The notes under the pieces were generated by a model that was not told where the DNA came from, ran no database searches, and worked only from the letters and a program-made list of their open reading frames with translations. Below are positions 1 to 5,645 of a DNA stretch of 10,285 nucleotides, piece after piece. Each line of letters begins with the position of its first letter. Positions within the stretch are counted from its first letter, which is position 1. The position numbers and the translations under genes are program-made. This DNA is from an uncultured Dorea sp. (GTDB lineage Bacteria > Bacillota > Clostridia > Lachnospirales > Lachnospiraceae). Location: positions 1 to 10,285 of the forward strand of contig CAJUBG010000083.1 in the NCBI GenBank assembly GCA_910584575.1, written 5' to 3'.

Positions 1-2
1 AA

Positions 3-76
<74 letters not shown>

Positions 77-93
77 ATAATATTAATTTGTGT

Positions 94-122
94 CTGGATG
101 CCTTGTCCAACAAGACATCCAG
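94..122. other. Stem-loop between the two tRNA genes
   Basis: The spacer between the two tRNAs contains an inverted repeat: arms CTGGATG (94-100) and CATCCAG (116-122), one mismatch, a further 5 bp (CTTGT/ACAAG), and a 3-nt loop. Neither side has a T-run, so it does not look like an intrinsic terminator. In the minus-strand precursor RNA it could mark or protect a processing point between tRNA-Gln and tRNA-Pro. The structure is seen; the role is inferred. Confidence 0.5.
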
Positions 123-138
123 CGCCCCTGCCAAGGAA

Positions 139-209
139 CTACGGATAGAGGATTTGAACCTCTACTAACAGAGTCAGAGTCTGCTGTGCTGCCGTTACAC
201 CAATCCGCA
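139..209 (-). tRNA. tRNA-Gln (anticodon CTG)
   Basis: The minus strand gives a 71-nt cloverleaf: acceptor TGCGGAT/ATCCGTA (one G-U pair), D stem GTGT/GCAC, anticodon stem GCAGA/TCTGT around loop CTCTGAC (anticodon CTG, reads CAG glutamine codons), T arm AGAGG/CCTCT with loop TTCAAAT, and discriminator G. CCA is not encoded. It is the first gene of the tRNA unit and lies about 40 bp downstream of a strong promoter. The weak U1-A72 first pair is typical of glutamine tRNAs. Confidence 0.95.
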
Positions 210-241
210 TTATTACCAACGAACGCATTATTACCAACGAA
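206..241. repeat. 18-bp tandem duplication at the 5' end of tRNA-Gln
   Basis: An 18-bp unit occurs twice in direct succession (206-223 and 224-241), the two copies being identical. The tRNA-proximal copy includes the first bases of mature tRNA-Gln, so the duplication repeats the leader-tRNA junction in the precursor RNA. This suggests a slippage or short duplication event in the leader. It does not disrupt the tRNA. Confidence 0.85.
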
Positions 242-249
242 CAAACTAT

Positions 250-277
250 ATTATAACAGCTTTTTTCCAAAAATCAA
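250..277 (-). promoter_or_regulatory. Sigma-A promoter of the tRNA-Gln/tRNA-Pro unit
   Basis: On the minus strand a TTGATT -35 box (272-277) is followed after 16 bp by a perfect TATAAT -10 box (250-255) preceded by TGT, an extended -10. Upstream (about 281-320) are several A/T tracts that could act as an UP element, as is common for stable RNA promoters. Transcription would start about 35 nt before tRNA-Gln. Confidence 0.8.
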
Positions 278-350
278 CCCCTTTTTTGAAAATTTTTCAT
301 TTTTTTCTGTTTTTCAAAATCGATTCTACATCCTTCCAATCTTACCTCAA

Positions 351-381
351 CAAAAAATGCAGAGGCTGCCGCAACAGCCTC
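351..381 (-). terminator. Intrinsic terminator of the glnA-dapL operon
   Basis: On the minus strand a 7-bp GC-rich stem (GAGGCTG/CAGCCTC, 375-381 with 362-368) with a 6-nt loop is followed by TGCATTTTTTG. It begins nine bases beyond the dapL stop codon. It should end the operon and insulate the tRNA promoter downstream. Confidence 0.85.
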
Positions 382-389
382 CGGCTTTC

Positions 390-1604
390 CTACATCTTAC
401 GAATACTCTCTATCGCCGCCACCGTATTTTCATAAGAGCCAAACGCCGTAAGCCGGAAATACCCTTCCCCGCTAGGTCCAAACCCTGACCCCGGCGTTCC
501 CACCACATTAGCACGTTCCAGCAAGCAGTCAAAAAATTCCCATGAAGTCATTCCCTTTGGAATCTCAAGCCAGATATACGGCGCATTGACACCTCCGGAC
601 ACATTGTATCCGGCTCCCTTAAGCCCCTCATAGATTACCTTTGCATTCCTCATATAATAGGCAATCTGCTCTTTAAGCTCGGCCTTCCCCGCTTCGGAGT
701 ACACAGCCTCCCCTGCCTTCTGCACGATATACGGCGCGCCATTATACTTCGTGCCATGCCGTCTCGCCCACATGGAATGAAGCATAACCTCACCACATTT
801 CACATCCTTGGGAATCACCGTCGCCCCAAGCCTCACACCTGTAAAACCGGCATTTTTAGAAAAACTCCGAAGCTCAATGGCACAGGTTCTTGCCCCGTCA
901 CATTCATAGATACTATGGGGCACCTCCTCCTCAGAAATATATGCCTCATAAGCAGCGTCATAGATAATAACCGCCCCATATTTGTTGGCATAATCCACCC
1001 ATGCCTGTAATTGTGCCTTTGTAATCGTAGAGCCAGTCGGATTATTCGGAAAGCACAGATAAATAATATCCGGCGTCTCCTTCGGAAGCTCTGGCGCAAA
1101 ATCTGTCTCCTTTGTACAAGGCATATAGATGACGTCACTCCACGTCTCTGTGGCAGAATCATAGATACCAGTACGCCCTGCCATCACATTCGTATCTACG
1201 TAGACCGGATACACAGGGTCACACACAGCAATCTTACTGTCTCTGGAAAATATTTCCTGAATATTTCCTGAGTCGCATTTCGCGCCGTCGGAAATGAAAA
1301 TCTCATCCGCCTCAATGTCACATCCTCTGTCCTGATAATCATTCTTTGCCATGGCATTTCTCAAAAATTCATAGCCCAAATCAGGCGCATAACCTCGGAA
1401 CGTCTCCGCATGAGCCATCTCATCCACAGCGCTGTGCAGAGCTTTAATAATAGCCGGCGCCAAGGGCTGCGTCACATCTCCAATCCCCAGGCGTATAATA
1501 CTCTTATCCGGATTCGCCTCTTGAAACGCAGCCACCTTTTTGCCTATCGTTGAAAATAAATAACTTCCCGGTAATTTCAAATAATCCTCATTAACCTTAA
1601 ACAT
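390..1604 (-). CDS. dapL: LL-diaminopimelate aminotransferase
   Basis: This 404-residue protein is a fold-type I PLP aminotransferase of the DapL family. DapL converts tetrahydrodipicolinate to LL-diaminopimelate in one step with glutamate as amino donor, bypassing the succinyl or acetyl intermediates of the lysine and peptidoglycan pathway. Visible are the N-terminal MFKVNEDYLKLPGSYLF block, the NNPTG motif (187-191), the PLP-contacting aspartate in YDAAYE (216), the Schiff-base lysine 250 in SFSKNAGFTGVRLG, and the substrate-carboxylate arginine 384 in FRLTAFGS. Length is normal for the family. The ATG start follows GGGAGG. It is the last gene of the operon, 19 nt after dapF, which encodes the next enzyme of the pathway. 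A terminator follows. Confidence 0.96.
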   Translation of the reverse strand: MFKVNEDYLKLPGSYLFSTIGKKVAAFQEANPDKSIIRLGIGDVTQPLAPAIIKALHSAVDEMAHAETFRGYAPDLGYEFLRNAMAKNDYQDRGCDIEADEIFISDGAKCDSGNIQEIFSRDSKIAVCDPVYPVYVDTNVMAGRTGIYDSATETWSDVIYMPCTKETDFAPELPKETPDIIYLCFPNNPTGSTITKAQLQAWVDYANKYGAVIIYDAAYEAYISEEEVPHSIYECDGARTCAIELRSFSKNAGFTGVRLGATVIPKDVKCGEVMLHSMWARRHGTKYNGAPYIVQKAGEAVYSEAGKAELKEQIAYYMRNAKVIYEGLKGAGYNVSGGVNAPYIWLEIPKGMTSWEFFDCLLERANVVGTPGSGFGPSGEGYFRLTAFGSYENTVAAIESIRKM

Positions 1605-1623
1605 CTGCCTTCCTCCCTCTTAG

Positions 1624-2541
1624 TTAATTATAAGGTATTACCCCCTCAAACACCGTAACCGCCGGCCCTGTCATATATACATTTCCGGTTTCCTCCTCCC
1701 ACTCGACCAGCAGCTCACCGCCAAGCAGCTTCACCGTAACCTTACGTTCTGCCAGCCCGTTAAGGATACTGGCTACTGCCGCGGCACAGGCGCCTGTCCC
1801 GCAGGCAAGCGTTTCGCCAGACCCTCTCTCCCAAACACGCATCTCTATCGTTTCCCTGTCGATTACACGAACGAACTCCGTATTAATCCTCTTGGGAAAT
1901 CTCTCGTGGTTCTCAAACTTCGGCCCAAGCTTCTCTATATCCAGATCTTTTATATCCTCCAGGAAAACCACCGCATGAGGATTCCCCATGGAAACGCCGG
2001 TAATCTGATACTCCATCCCATCAACCACAATCGGCTCGTCGATTACCTTTTTACAGCTTGCTTCCTCCCTATACTCCGAGACAGCCTCGCCGCCCAACAC
2101 ACTATCCTCGTCCACGACGCACTCCTCTGCAACCCTTTCACAGACAATCGGAATCGCCTCTGCCCGAAGCACAGGTTTCCCCATATCAACCCTCACCAGA
2201 GAAACCTTCCCCTCCTCCACAGTCATGTCCAGATGCTTAATCCCGCCAAGGGTTTCCACAGAAATGCTGGTCTTATCGGTCAAGCCGTAGTCATAGACAT
2301 ACTTTGCCACACAGCGAATCCCATTTCCACACATCTCTCCCCTAGAGCCGTCCGCATTATACATCTCCATTTCAAAATCAGCCGAAGCAGACGGACGAAT
2401 CAGTATCAGTCCGTCCGAGCCGATTCCGAAATGCCTGTCGCTGACCCATCTCGCCATCTCTGACGGATTTTCCACCTGTTCCTCCAGACAGTTCACATAG
2501 ACATAATCATTTCCCAAACCATGCATTTTCGTAAATTTCAT
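1624..2541 (-). CDS. dapF: Diaminopimelate epimerase
   Basis: DapF is a cofactor-independent two-cysteine epimerase that converts LL- to meso-diaminopimelate, the peptidoglycan cross-linker and lysine precursor. The N-terminal MKFTKMHGLGNDYV block, catalytic cysteine 71 in EMCGNGIRC and the second catalytic cysteine 247 in GSGETLACGTGAC are all present. At 305 residues it is about 30 longer than E. coli DapF. The excess appears as an acidic stretch around residues 132-170, between the first-domain core and the PIVVDG segment. The ATG start is preceded by AAGGAG at about 9 nt. It sits 19 nt after the ANTAR gene and 19 nt before dapL, whose product it epimerises. Confidence 0.96.
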   Translation of the reverse strand: MKFTKMHGLGNDYVYVNCLEEQVENPSEMARWVSDRHFGIGSDGLILIRPSASADFEMEMYNADGSRGEMCGNGIRCVAKYVYDYGLTDKTSISVETLGGIKHLDMTVEEGKVSLVRVDMGKPVLRAEAIPIVCERVAEECVVDEDSVLGGEAVSEYREEASCKKVIDEPIVVDGMEYQITGVSMGNPHAVVFLEDIKDLDIEKLGPKFENHERFPKRINTEFVRVIDRETIEMRVWERGSGETLACGTGACAAAVASILNGLAERKVTVKLLGGELLVEWEEETGNVYMTGPAVTVFEGVIPYN

Positions 2542-2560
2542 TCCTAAGACTCCTTTTCTA

Positions 2561-3109
2561 TTACTCTGCCATCACACTCAGCACCATCTCTGCTGTCTCC
2601 ACCATATTCGTACCGCTTTCCATACTGCACTTTTGTAAATATCTGTGAGCCTCCTCCTCTGACATATGGTTTCGGTTCATCAGCAACTCCTTTGCCCTTG
2701 CAATTACCTCCCGCTGCTTCGGATTACGGTTCTTCCTCTCAGCTTTTCGCTTCCTCCGCCTTCTCTCCATGGTTTGAAGCAGCATTTCCATGGTATTCAT
2801 AAGGTCATACACCTTAAGCGGCATGGACAGACATACCACCCCGTCCATGCTCTCCCCCGCCCATTTCTCCGGCGAAGCGATAAGAAGCATCTCAAAATCC
2901 TTCGGCAGATATTCCCGCAGCTCTGTATACATCATATCTTTCATTTTGTATCCACATACCACAATCCCCTCATCCACCGCATCGGCGTACTGTAAAGCCT
3001 TAGCGCCCGTCGTGCAGACTCCCACGGCCTCCATCCCGTAACGTGCCAACAGGTTGCGAACATTGACCGCATTTTCCTTACTGGGAAATACAACGATAAT
3101 ACCTACCAA
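2561..3109 (-). CDS. ANTAR-domain regulator with degenerate receiver (NitR/AmiR/NasT-like)
   Basis: This 182-residue protein has an N-terminal receiver-like fold (1-110), a very basic predicted coiled-coil linker (about 111-130, with RRRRKRK) and a C-terminal ANTAR RNA-binding domain (about 131-180, with IARAKELLM and EEEAHRYLQK). ANTAR proteins bind hairpins in nascent mRNA and prevent termination. The acidic pocket is FPS instead of D-D, the phospho-acceptor position in VVCGYKMKD is Gly53, and the conserved lysine before proline is Met96. It is therefore probably not phosphorylated and may be controlled by a protein partner or ligand. The start chosen is TTG at 3109, because AGGAGG lies about 8 nt upstream and just after the glnA stop; longer versions would run into glnA. 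An ANTAR gene directly behind glnA is a known clostridial arrangement (NitR type). The likely target is the hairpin in the glnA leader. Confidence 0.9.
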   Translation of the reverse strand: MVGIIVVFPSKENAVNVRNLLARYGMEAVGVCTTGAKALQYADAVDEGIVVCGYKMKDMMYTELREYLPKDFEMLLIASPEKWAGESMDGVVCLSMPLKVYDLMNTMEMLLQTMERRRRKRKAERKNRNPKQREVIARAKELLMNRNHMSEEEAHRYLQKCSMESGTNMVETAEMVLSVMAE

Positions 3110-3128
3110 GCTTACCCCTCCTGACAAT

Positions 3129-4457
3129 CTACATCCGATGCAGGTATCTGCCGATTTCCCAATCCGTAACCTGTGTACGGTAATCCGCATACTCCTTCTC
3201 TTTTGCCTGAATATATTTTCTCGATAAATCCTCTCCAAGCACAGCCTGAATATAGTCATCCCTGGCAAATTCTGCCGCCGCCTCACGAAGACTTGCCGGA
3301 AGCGCCTCAATCTGCGCCGATTTTCTCTGCTCCTCTGTCATCTCGAAAATGTTGCAGTCAATACTCTTTGGCGGCGCAATCTCATTTCGGATTCCGTCCA
3401 ATCCTGCTGCCAGGCATACCGCCAGCGCAAGATAGGGATTTGCCGACGGGTCCGGACTTCTCAACTCTACCCTTGCGCCAAGCCCTCTTGCCGCCGGCAC
3501 CCTCAAAAGAGGCGTGCGGTTCTTGGCAGACCACGCAATGTAGACAGGCGCCTCATACCCCGGCACCAGCCTCTTGTAAGAATTTACAATAGGATTGGTA
3601 ATAAAACTGATTGCCTTCATATGCTTCATGATGCCGCCGATAAAATAATACGCTTCCCGGCTCAAGCCTCTCTCGTCCGCCCCATCCGAGAACGCATTGA
3701 TTCCGTCCCTGGCAAGAGACATATTGATATGCATACCCGAACCACTGACCCCGAATTTGGGCTTCGGCATAAATGTAGCGTGAAGCCCGTGGCGTTTCGC
3801 AATGGTCTTTACCACCAGCTTAAACGTCATGATATTGTCCGCCGTCTTAAGCGCCTCGTCGTACTGAAAATCAATCTCATGCTGCGCCGGCGCCACCTCA
3901 TGATGGGACGCTTCGATTACAAATCCCATATCCTCCAGTGTCAGCACCATGTCCCGCCGCGCATTTTCCCCCAAATCCAACGGTCCCAGGTCAAAATACG
4001 TGGCGCTCTCATGGGAAAGAGTGGTGGGCCTGCCGTCCTCATCCGTATGGAACAAGAAGAACTCACACTCCGGCCCCACATGGAAATCATATCCCATAGC
4101 CTTTGCCTCTGACAACACTTTTTTCAAAATATACCGCGGGTCGCTCTCAAAAACTGTCCCATCCGGCTTATAAACGTCGCAAATCAGCCTCGCCACCTTC
4201 CCCTGCTGCGGCCTCCATGGGAATATGGCAAAGGTATCCGTGTCCGGATACAGAATCATATCCGAATCCTCAATCCGCGCAAATCCTTCTATGGAAGAAC
4301 CGTCAAACATAATCTGATTGTCCAGCGCTTTCTGAAGCTGACTGGTGGTGATGGCAACATTCTTCATCATCCCGAAAATATCGGTAAACTGCAGGCGGAT
4401 AAAGCCTACATCTTCTTCCTCCACCATTTTTAAAATATCACGCTTTGTATAATGCAT
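3129..4457 (-). CDS. glnA: Glutamine synthetase, type I alpha
   Basis: Glutamine synthetase condenses ammonium and glutamate with ATP and is the entry point of ammonium assimilation; the enzyme is a cytosolic dodecamer. The 442-residue protein has the beta-grasp domain with FDGSSIEGF (51-59), metal ligands in GPECEFF (128-134) and HHEVAPAQHEIDF (185-197), the ATP-site HATFMPKP (226-233), GSGMH (239-243), NSYKRLVPGYEAP (292-304) and ELRSPDPSANPYL (331-343). Size and sequence match the Bacillus GlnA class. Arg61 matches the Bacillus arginine tied to feedback inhibition, and the adenylylation loop of GSI-beta enzymes is absent. The start is ATG at 4457, with AGGAGG 9 nt upstream; a TTG nine bases earlier directly abuts that site and is unlikely. 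It is the first gene of the operon with the ANTAR regulator, dapF and dapL. Confidence 0.97.
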   Translation of the reverse strand: MHYTKRDILKMVEEEDVGFIRLQFTDIFGMMKNVAITTSQLQKALDNQIMFDGSSIEGFARIEDSDMILYPDTDTFAIFPWRPQQGKVARLICDVYKPDGTVFESDPRYILKKVLSEAKAMGYDFHVGPECEFFLFHTDEDGRPTTLSHESATYFDLGPLDLGENARRDMVLTLEDMGFVIEASHHEVAPAQHEIDFQYDEALKTADNIMTFKLVVKTIAKRHGLHATFMPKPKFGVSGSGMHINMSLARDGINAFSDGADERGLSREAYYFIGGIMKHMKAISFITNPIVNSYKRLVPGYEAPVYIAWSAKNRTPLLRVPAARGLGARVELRSPDPSANPYLALAVCLAAGLDGIRNEIAPPKSIDCNIFEMTEEQRKSAQIEALPASLREAAAEFARDDYIQAVLGEDLSRKYIQAKEKEYADYRTQVTDWEIGRYLHRM

Positions 4458-4481
4458 CGAATCCAACCTCCTAAATCAGCA

Positions 4482-4518
4482 TAAAAATGGGCGTTCTCAT
4501 GCCTGGATGAAAACGCCC
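4482..4518 (-). terminator. Leader terminator (attenuator) before glnA
   Basis: On the minus strand, GGGCGTT (4512-4518) pairs with AACGCCC (4489-4495). After one mismatch a 4-bp TCAT/ATGA helix closes a 6-base loop CCAGGC. The stem is followed at once by ATTTTTAT. This is a complete intrinsic terminator placed between the glnA promoter and the AGGAGG of glnA, so most transcripts would stop here unless it is overcome. The operon's own ANTAR protein is the obvious candidate antiterminator. The loop has six bases with G at position 4, as in ANTAR target loops, but C rather than A at position 1, and no clear second hairpin is seen. Confidence 0.75.
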
Positions 4519-4534
4519 TTGTTTTGCTCTATTT

Positions 4535-4564
4535 ATTATAGAATAAAAACAGGCACTTTGTCAA
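4535..4564 (-). promoter_or_regulatory. Sigma-A promoter of the glnA operon
   Basis: The minus strand has a perfect TTGACA -35 box (4559-4564), an 18-bp spacer and a perfect TATAAT -10 box (4535-4540). Transcription should start near 4528-4530, giving a leader of about 70 nt that contains the attenuator hairpin. The -35 box lies inside a long inverted repeat, which points to repression or dual use of that sequence. Confidence 0.85.
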
Positions 4565-4578
4565 CGTGACAAAATGCC
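4552..4578. promoter_or_regulatory. 12-bp-arm palindrome over the glnA -35 box; possible operator and terminator
   Basis: Arms 4552-4563 and 4567-4578 pair over 12 positions (one G-U) around a 3-base centre, with core TTTGTCA-CGT-TGACAAA. It covers the TTGACA of the glnA promoter, so a bound protein would block it. As minus-strand RNA it makes a strong hairpin followed by TGTTTTTATT, which would also terminate the small gene upstream (4615-4827). The TGTCA/TGACA halves are 3 bp apart, not the 7 bp of a Bacillus GlnR/TnrA box. Confidence 0.65.
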
Positions 4579-4614
4579 CAAGTTTCATTGGGGATTCCCC
4601 CTTCTTACTGTTCA

Positions 4615-4827
4615 CTACGCTTCTTCCTCAGCCCAACATCCATCCTCGGTCTGAACATAAGAATTTCCGTTATTATTGCCGCAGTTAATCCCCCTCTTAA
4701 TCGGCGCCAGGAAGAAGCCCTTGATTACCCCAAAAAGAACACAACAAAGAATCACCAGCACTTTCTCCGCAGGCGTCCAGTCTCTCCAAAAAAAATCCTT
4801 AATGCTTTCCCATACGTTTCTCATCAT
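4615..4827 (-). CDS. Small single-span membrane protein of unknown function
   Basis: The predicted protein has about 70 residues. It has an amphipathic, tryptophan-rich start (VWESIKDFFWRDW), one hydrophobic span (about residues 22-41, with VLVILCCVLFGVI), a short basic APIKRG turn, and a polar tail (NCGNNNGN and a terminal run of acidic residues). I do not recognise the family. A real gene is supported by an AGGAGG 5 nt before the ATG at 4827 (a second ATG at 4824 is 8 nt away), its own promoter, and a hairpin/T-run after the stop. Cysteines are at positions 28, 29, 49 and 64. It lies between the divergent pduL-like gene and glnA; no shared function can be deduced. Confidence 0.7.
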   Translation of the reverse strand: MMRNVWESIKDFFWRDWTPAEKVLVILCCVLFGVIKGFFLAPIKRGINCGNNNGNSYVQTEDGCWAEEEA

Positions 4828-4902
4828 CAAATCCTCCTGTTTGTTTTATTCTCCACACAGCATATCAAAAAAAGACTGCCGCCGGCATTTCCGTATACCG
4901 CT

Positions 4903-4931
4903 ATTATATTCCATTTTCCAATAAAATGGAA
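4903..4931 (-). promoter_or_regulatory. Promoter of the small membrane protein gene, with palindrome
   Basis: The minus strand has a perfect TATAAT (4903-4908) with a weak -35 hexamer TTCCAT 17 bp upstream (4926-4931). The whole spacer and -35 form a perfect inverted repeat with 9-bp arms, TTCCATTTT (4909-4917) and AAAATGGAA (4923-4931), and a 5-bp centre. This is a good candidate operator at the poor -35, and it lies within 10 bp of the divergent promoter for the pduL-like gene. I cannot assign a regulator. Confidence 0.6.
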
Positions 4932-4939
4932 GCCATGCG

Positions 4940-4968
4940 TTGAAAAAACACTCCATGTTTGTTAAAAT
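4940..4968 (+). promoter_or_regulatory. Sigma-A promoter of the pduL-like gene
   Basis: TTGAAA (4940-4945), a 17-bp spacer and TAAAAT (4963-4968) make a good promoter. The start point would be near 4975, about 25 nt before the ATG at 5001, which is preceded by a GAGGTGAT ribosome binding site. Confidence 0.7.
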
Positions 4969-5000
4969 AAATTATTATTTACGAATGAGGTGATTAAATT

Positions 5001-5645
5001 ATGGGACTCGCTATCCCAATCGAGACAAGTGCACGCCACATCCATCTGTGCCGCGAAGATTTTGATATTCTATTCGGAGAAGGGAAGGATTTGACCTTCA
5101 AGGCAGAGCTTAGCCAGCCCGGACAATATGTCTGCGAGGAACGCCTCGCCGTGAGAGGCCCTAAGTCCTCCTTTGAAAATGTTGCCGTTCTGGGCCCTTT
5201 CCGCAAGGAGACTCAGGTAGAAATCTCCATGACCGATTCCCGCAAGTTGGGAATCCCAGGCATCATCCGCCAGTCCGGAGACACGGCGGACACCCCTGGC
5301 TGTATCCTGGAGGGTCCAAACGGAACGCTTGAACTTGACCACGGTGTTATCGTCGCAAAGCGTCACATTCATATGACCCCTGTACAGGCAATCCAGCTAA
5401 ATGTCAAGGACAACGACGAGGTATTTGTCATTATGGAGAGTTTTGAACGCTCTCTGATTTTTGCCGATGTAGTAGTACGCGTCCATCCGGATTTTGCGCT
5501 AGCAATGCATGTAGATACTGACGAGGCCAATGCATTTGCCAACGAAAATAATCCTACCGGCGCGCTTCTTAAGCTGTTCGGCGGACGAACCTACAACCTG
5601 CAGAAATGGGCGGAGGAATTACAGAACGGAATTAATCGGTTTTAG
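5001..5645 (+). CDS. pduL: PduL-type phosphate propanoyl/acetyltransferase
   Basis: The 214-residue protein belongs to the PTAC (PduL) family, which exchanges CoA and phosphate on acetyl- or propionyl-CoA to give the acyl phosphate used by an acyl kinase for ATP. Two related halves are visible, each with a zinc-binding histidine motif: SARHIHL (H13, H15) and KRHIHM (H122, H124). A conserved HVDTDEANA block follows (H170). The protein begins almost at the first motif, so it lacks the N-terminal encapsulation peptide of microcompartment PduL and is probably a cytosolic phosphotransacetylase. No microcompartment shell, diol-degradation or acetate kinase genes lie nearby. Its last 14 bp overlap the convergent TM1266-family gene. 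The family is confident; the preferred substrate is not known. Confidence 0.92.
   Translation: MGLAIPIETSARHIHLCREDFDILFGEGKDLTFKAELSQPGQYVCEERLAVRGPKSSFENVAVLGPFRKETQVEISMTDSRKLGIPGIIRQSGDTADTPGCILEGPNGTLELDHGVIVAKRHIHMTPVQAIQLNVKDNDEVFVIMESFERSLIFADVVVRVHPDFALAMHVDTDEANAFANENNPTGALLKLFGGRTYNLQKWAEELQNGINRF

Noticed and set aside
90..488. Plus-strand open frame of 132 codons
   Set aside because: It runs through tRNA-Gln, the tRNA promoter and the 3' end of dapL in antisense, and its sequence has no recognisable domain or ribosome binding site.
1906..2463. Plus-strand open frame of 185 codons opposite dapF
   Set aside because: It is the antisense shadow of a clear dapF gene, with implausible composition rich in His, Arg and Pro.
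3110..3310. Longer start for the ANTAR protein, reaching into glnA
   Set aside because: The added residues are the shadow of the glnA C-terminus in another frame; AGGAGG just after the glnA stop fits a TTG start at 3109.
4458..4466. TTG start of glnA nine bases before the ATG
   Set aside because: It directly abuts the AGGAGG, leaving no spacing, while the ATG at 4457 has 9 nt.
4559..4572. GlnR/TnrA operator at the glnA promoter
   Set aside because: The Bacillus consensus has TGTNA and TNACA separated by 7 bp; here the halves are separated by 3 bp.
4589..4602. Small GGGG/CCCC inverted repeat after the small membrane gene
   Set aside because: Only 4 bp with a tiny loop and no T-run; the 4552-4578 hairpin is the better terminator.
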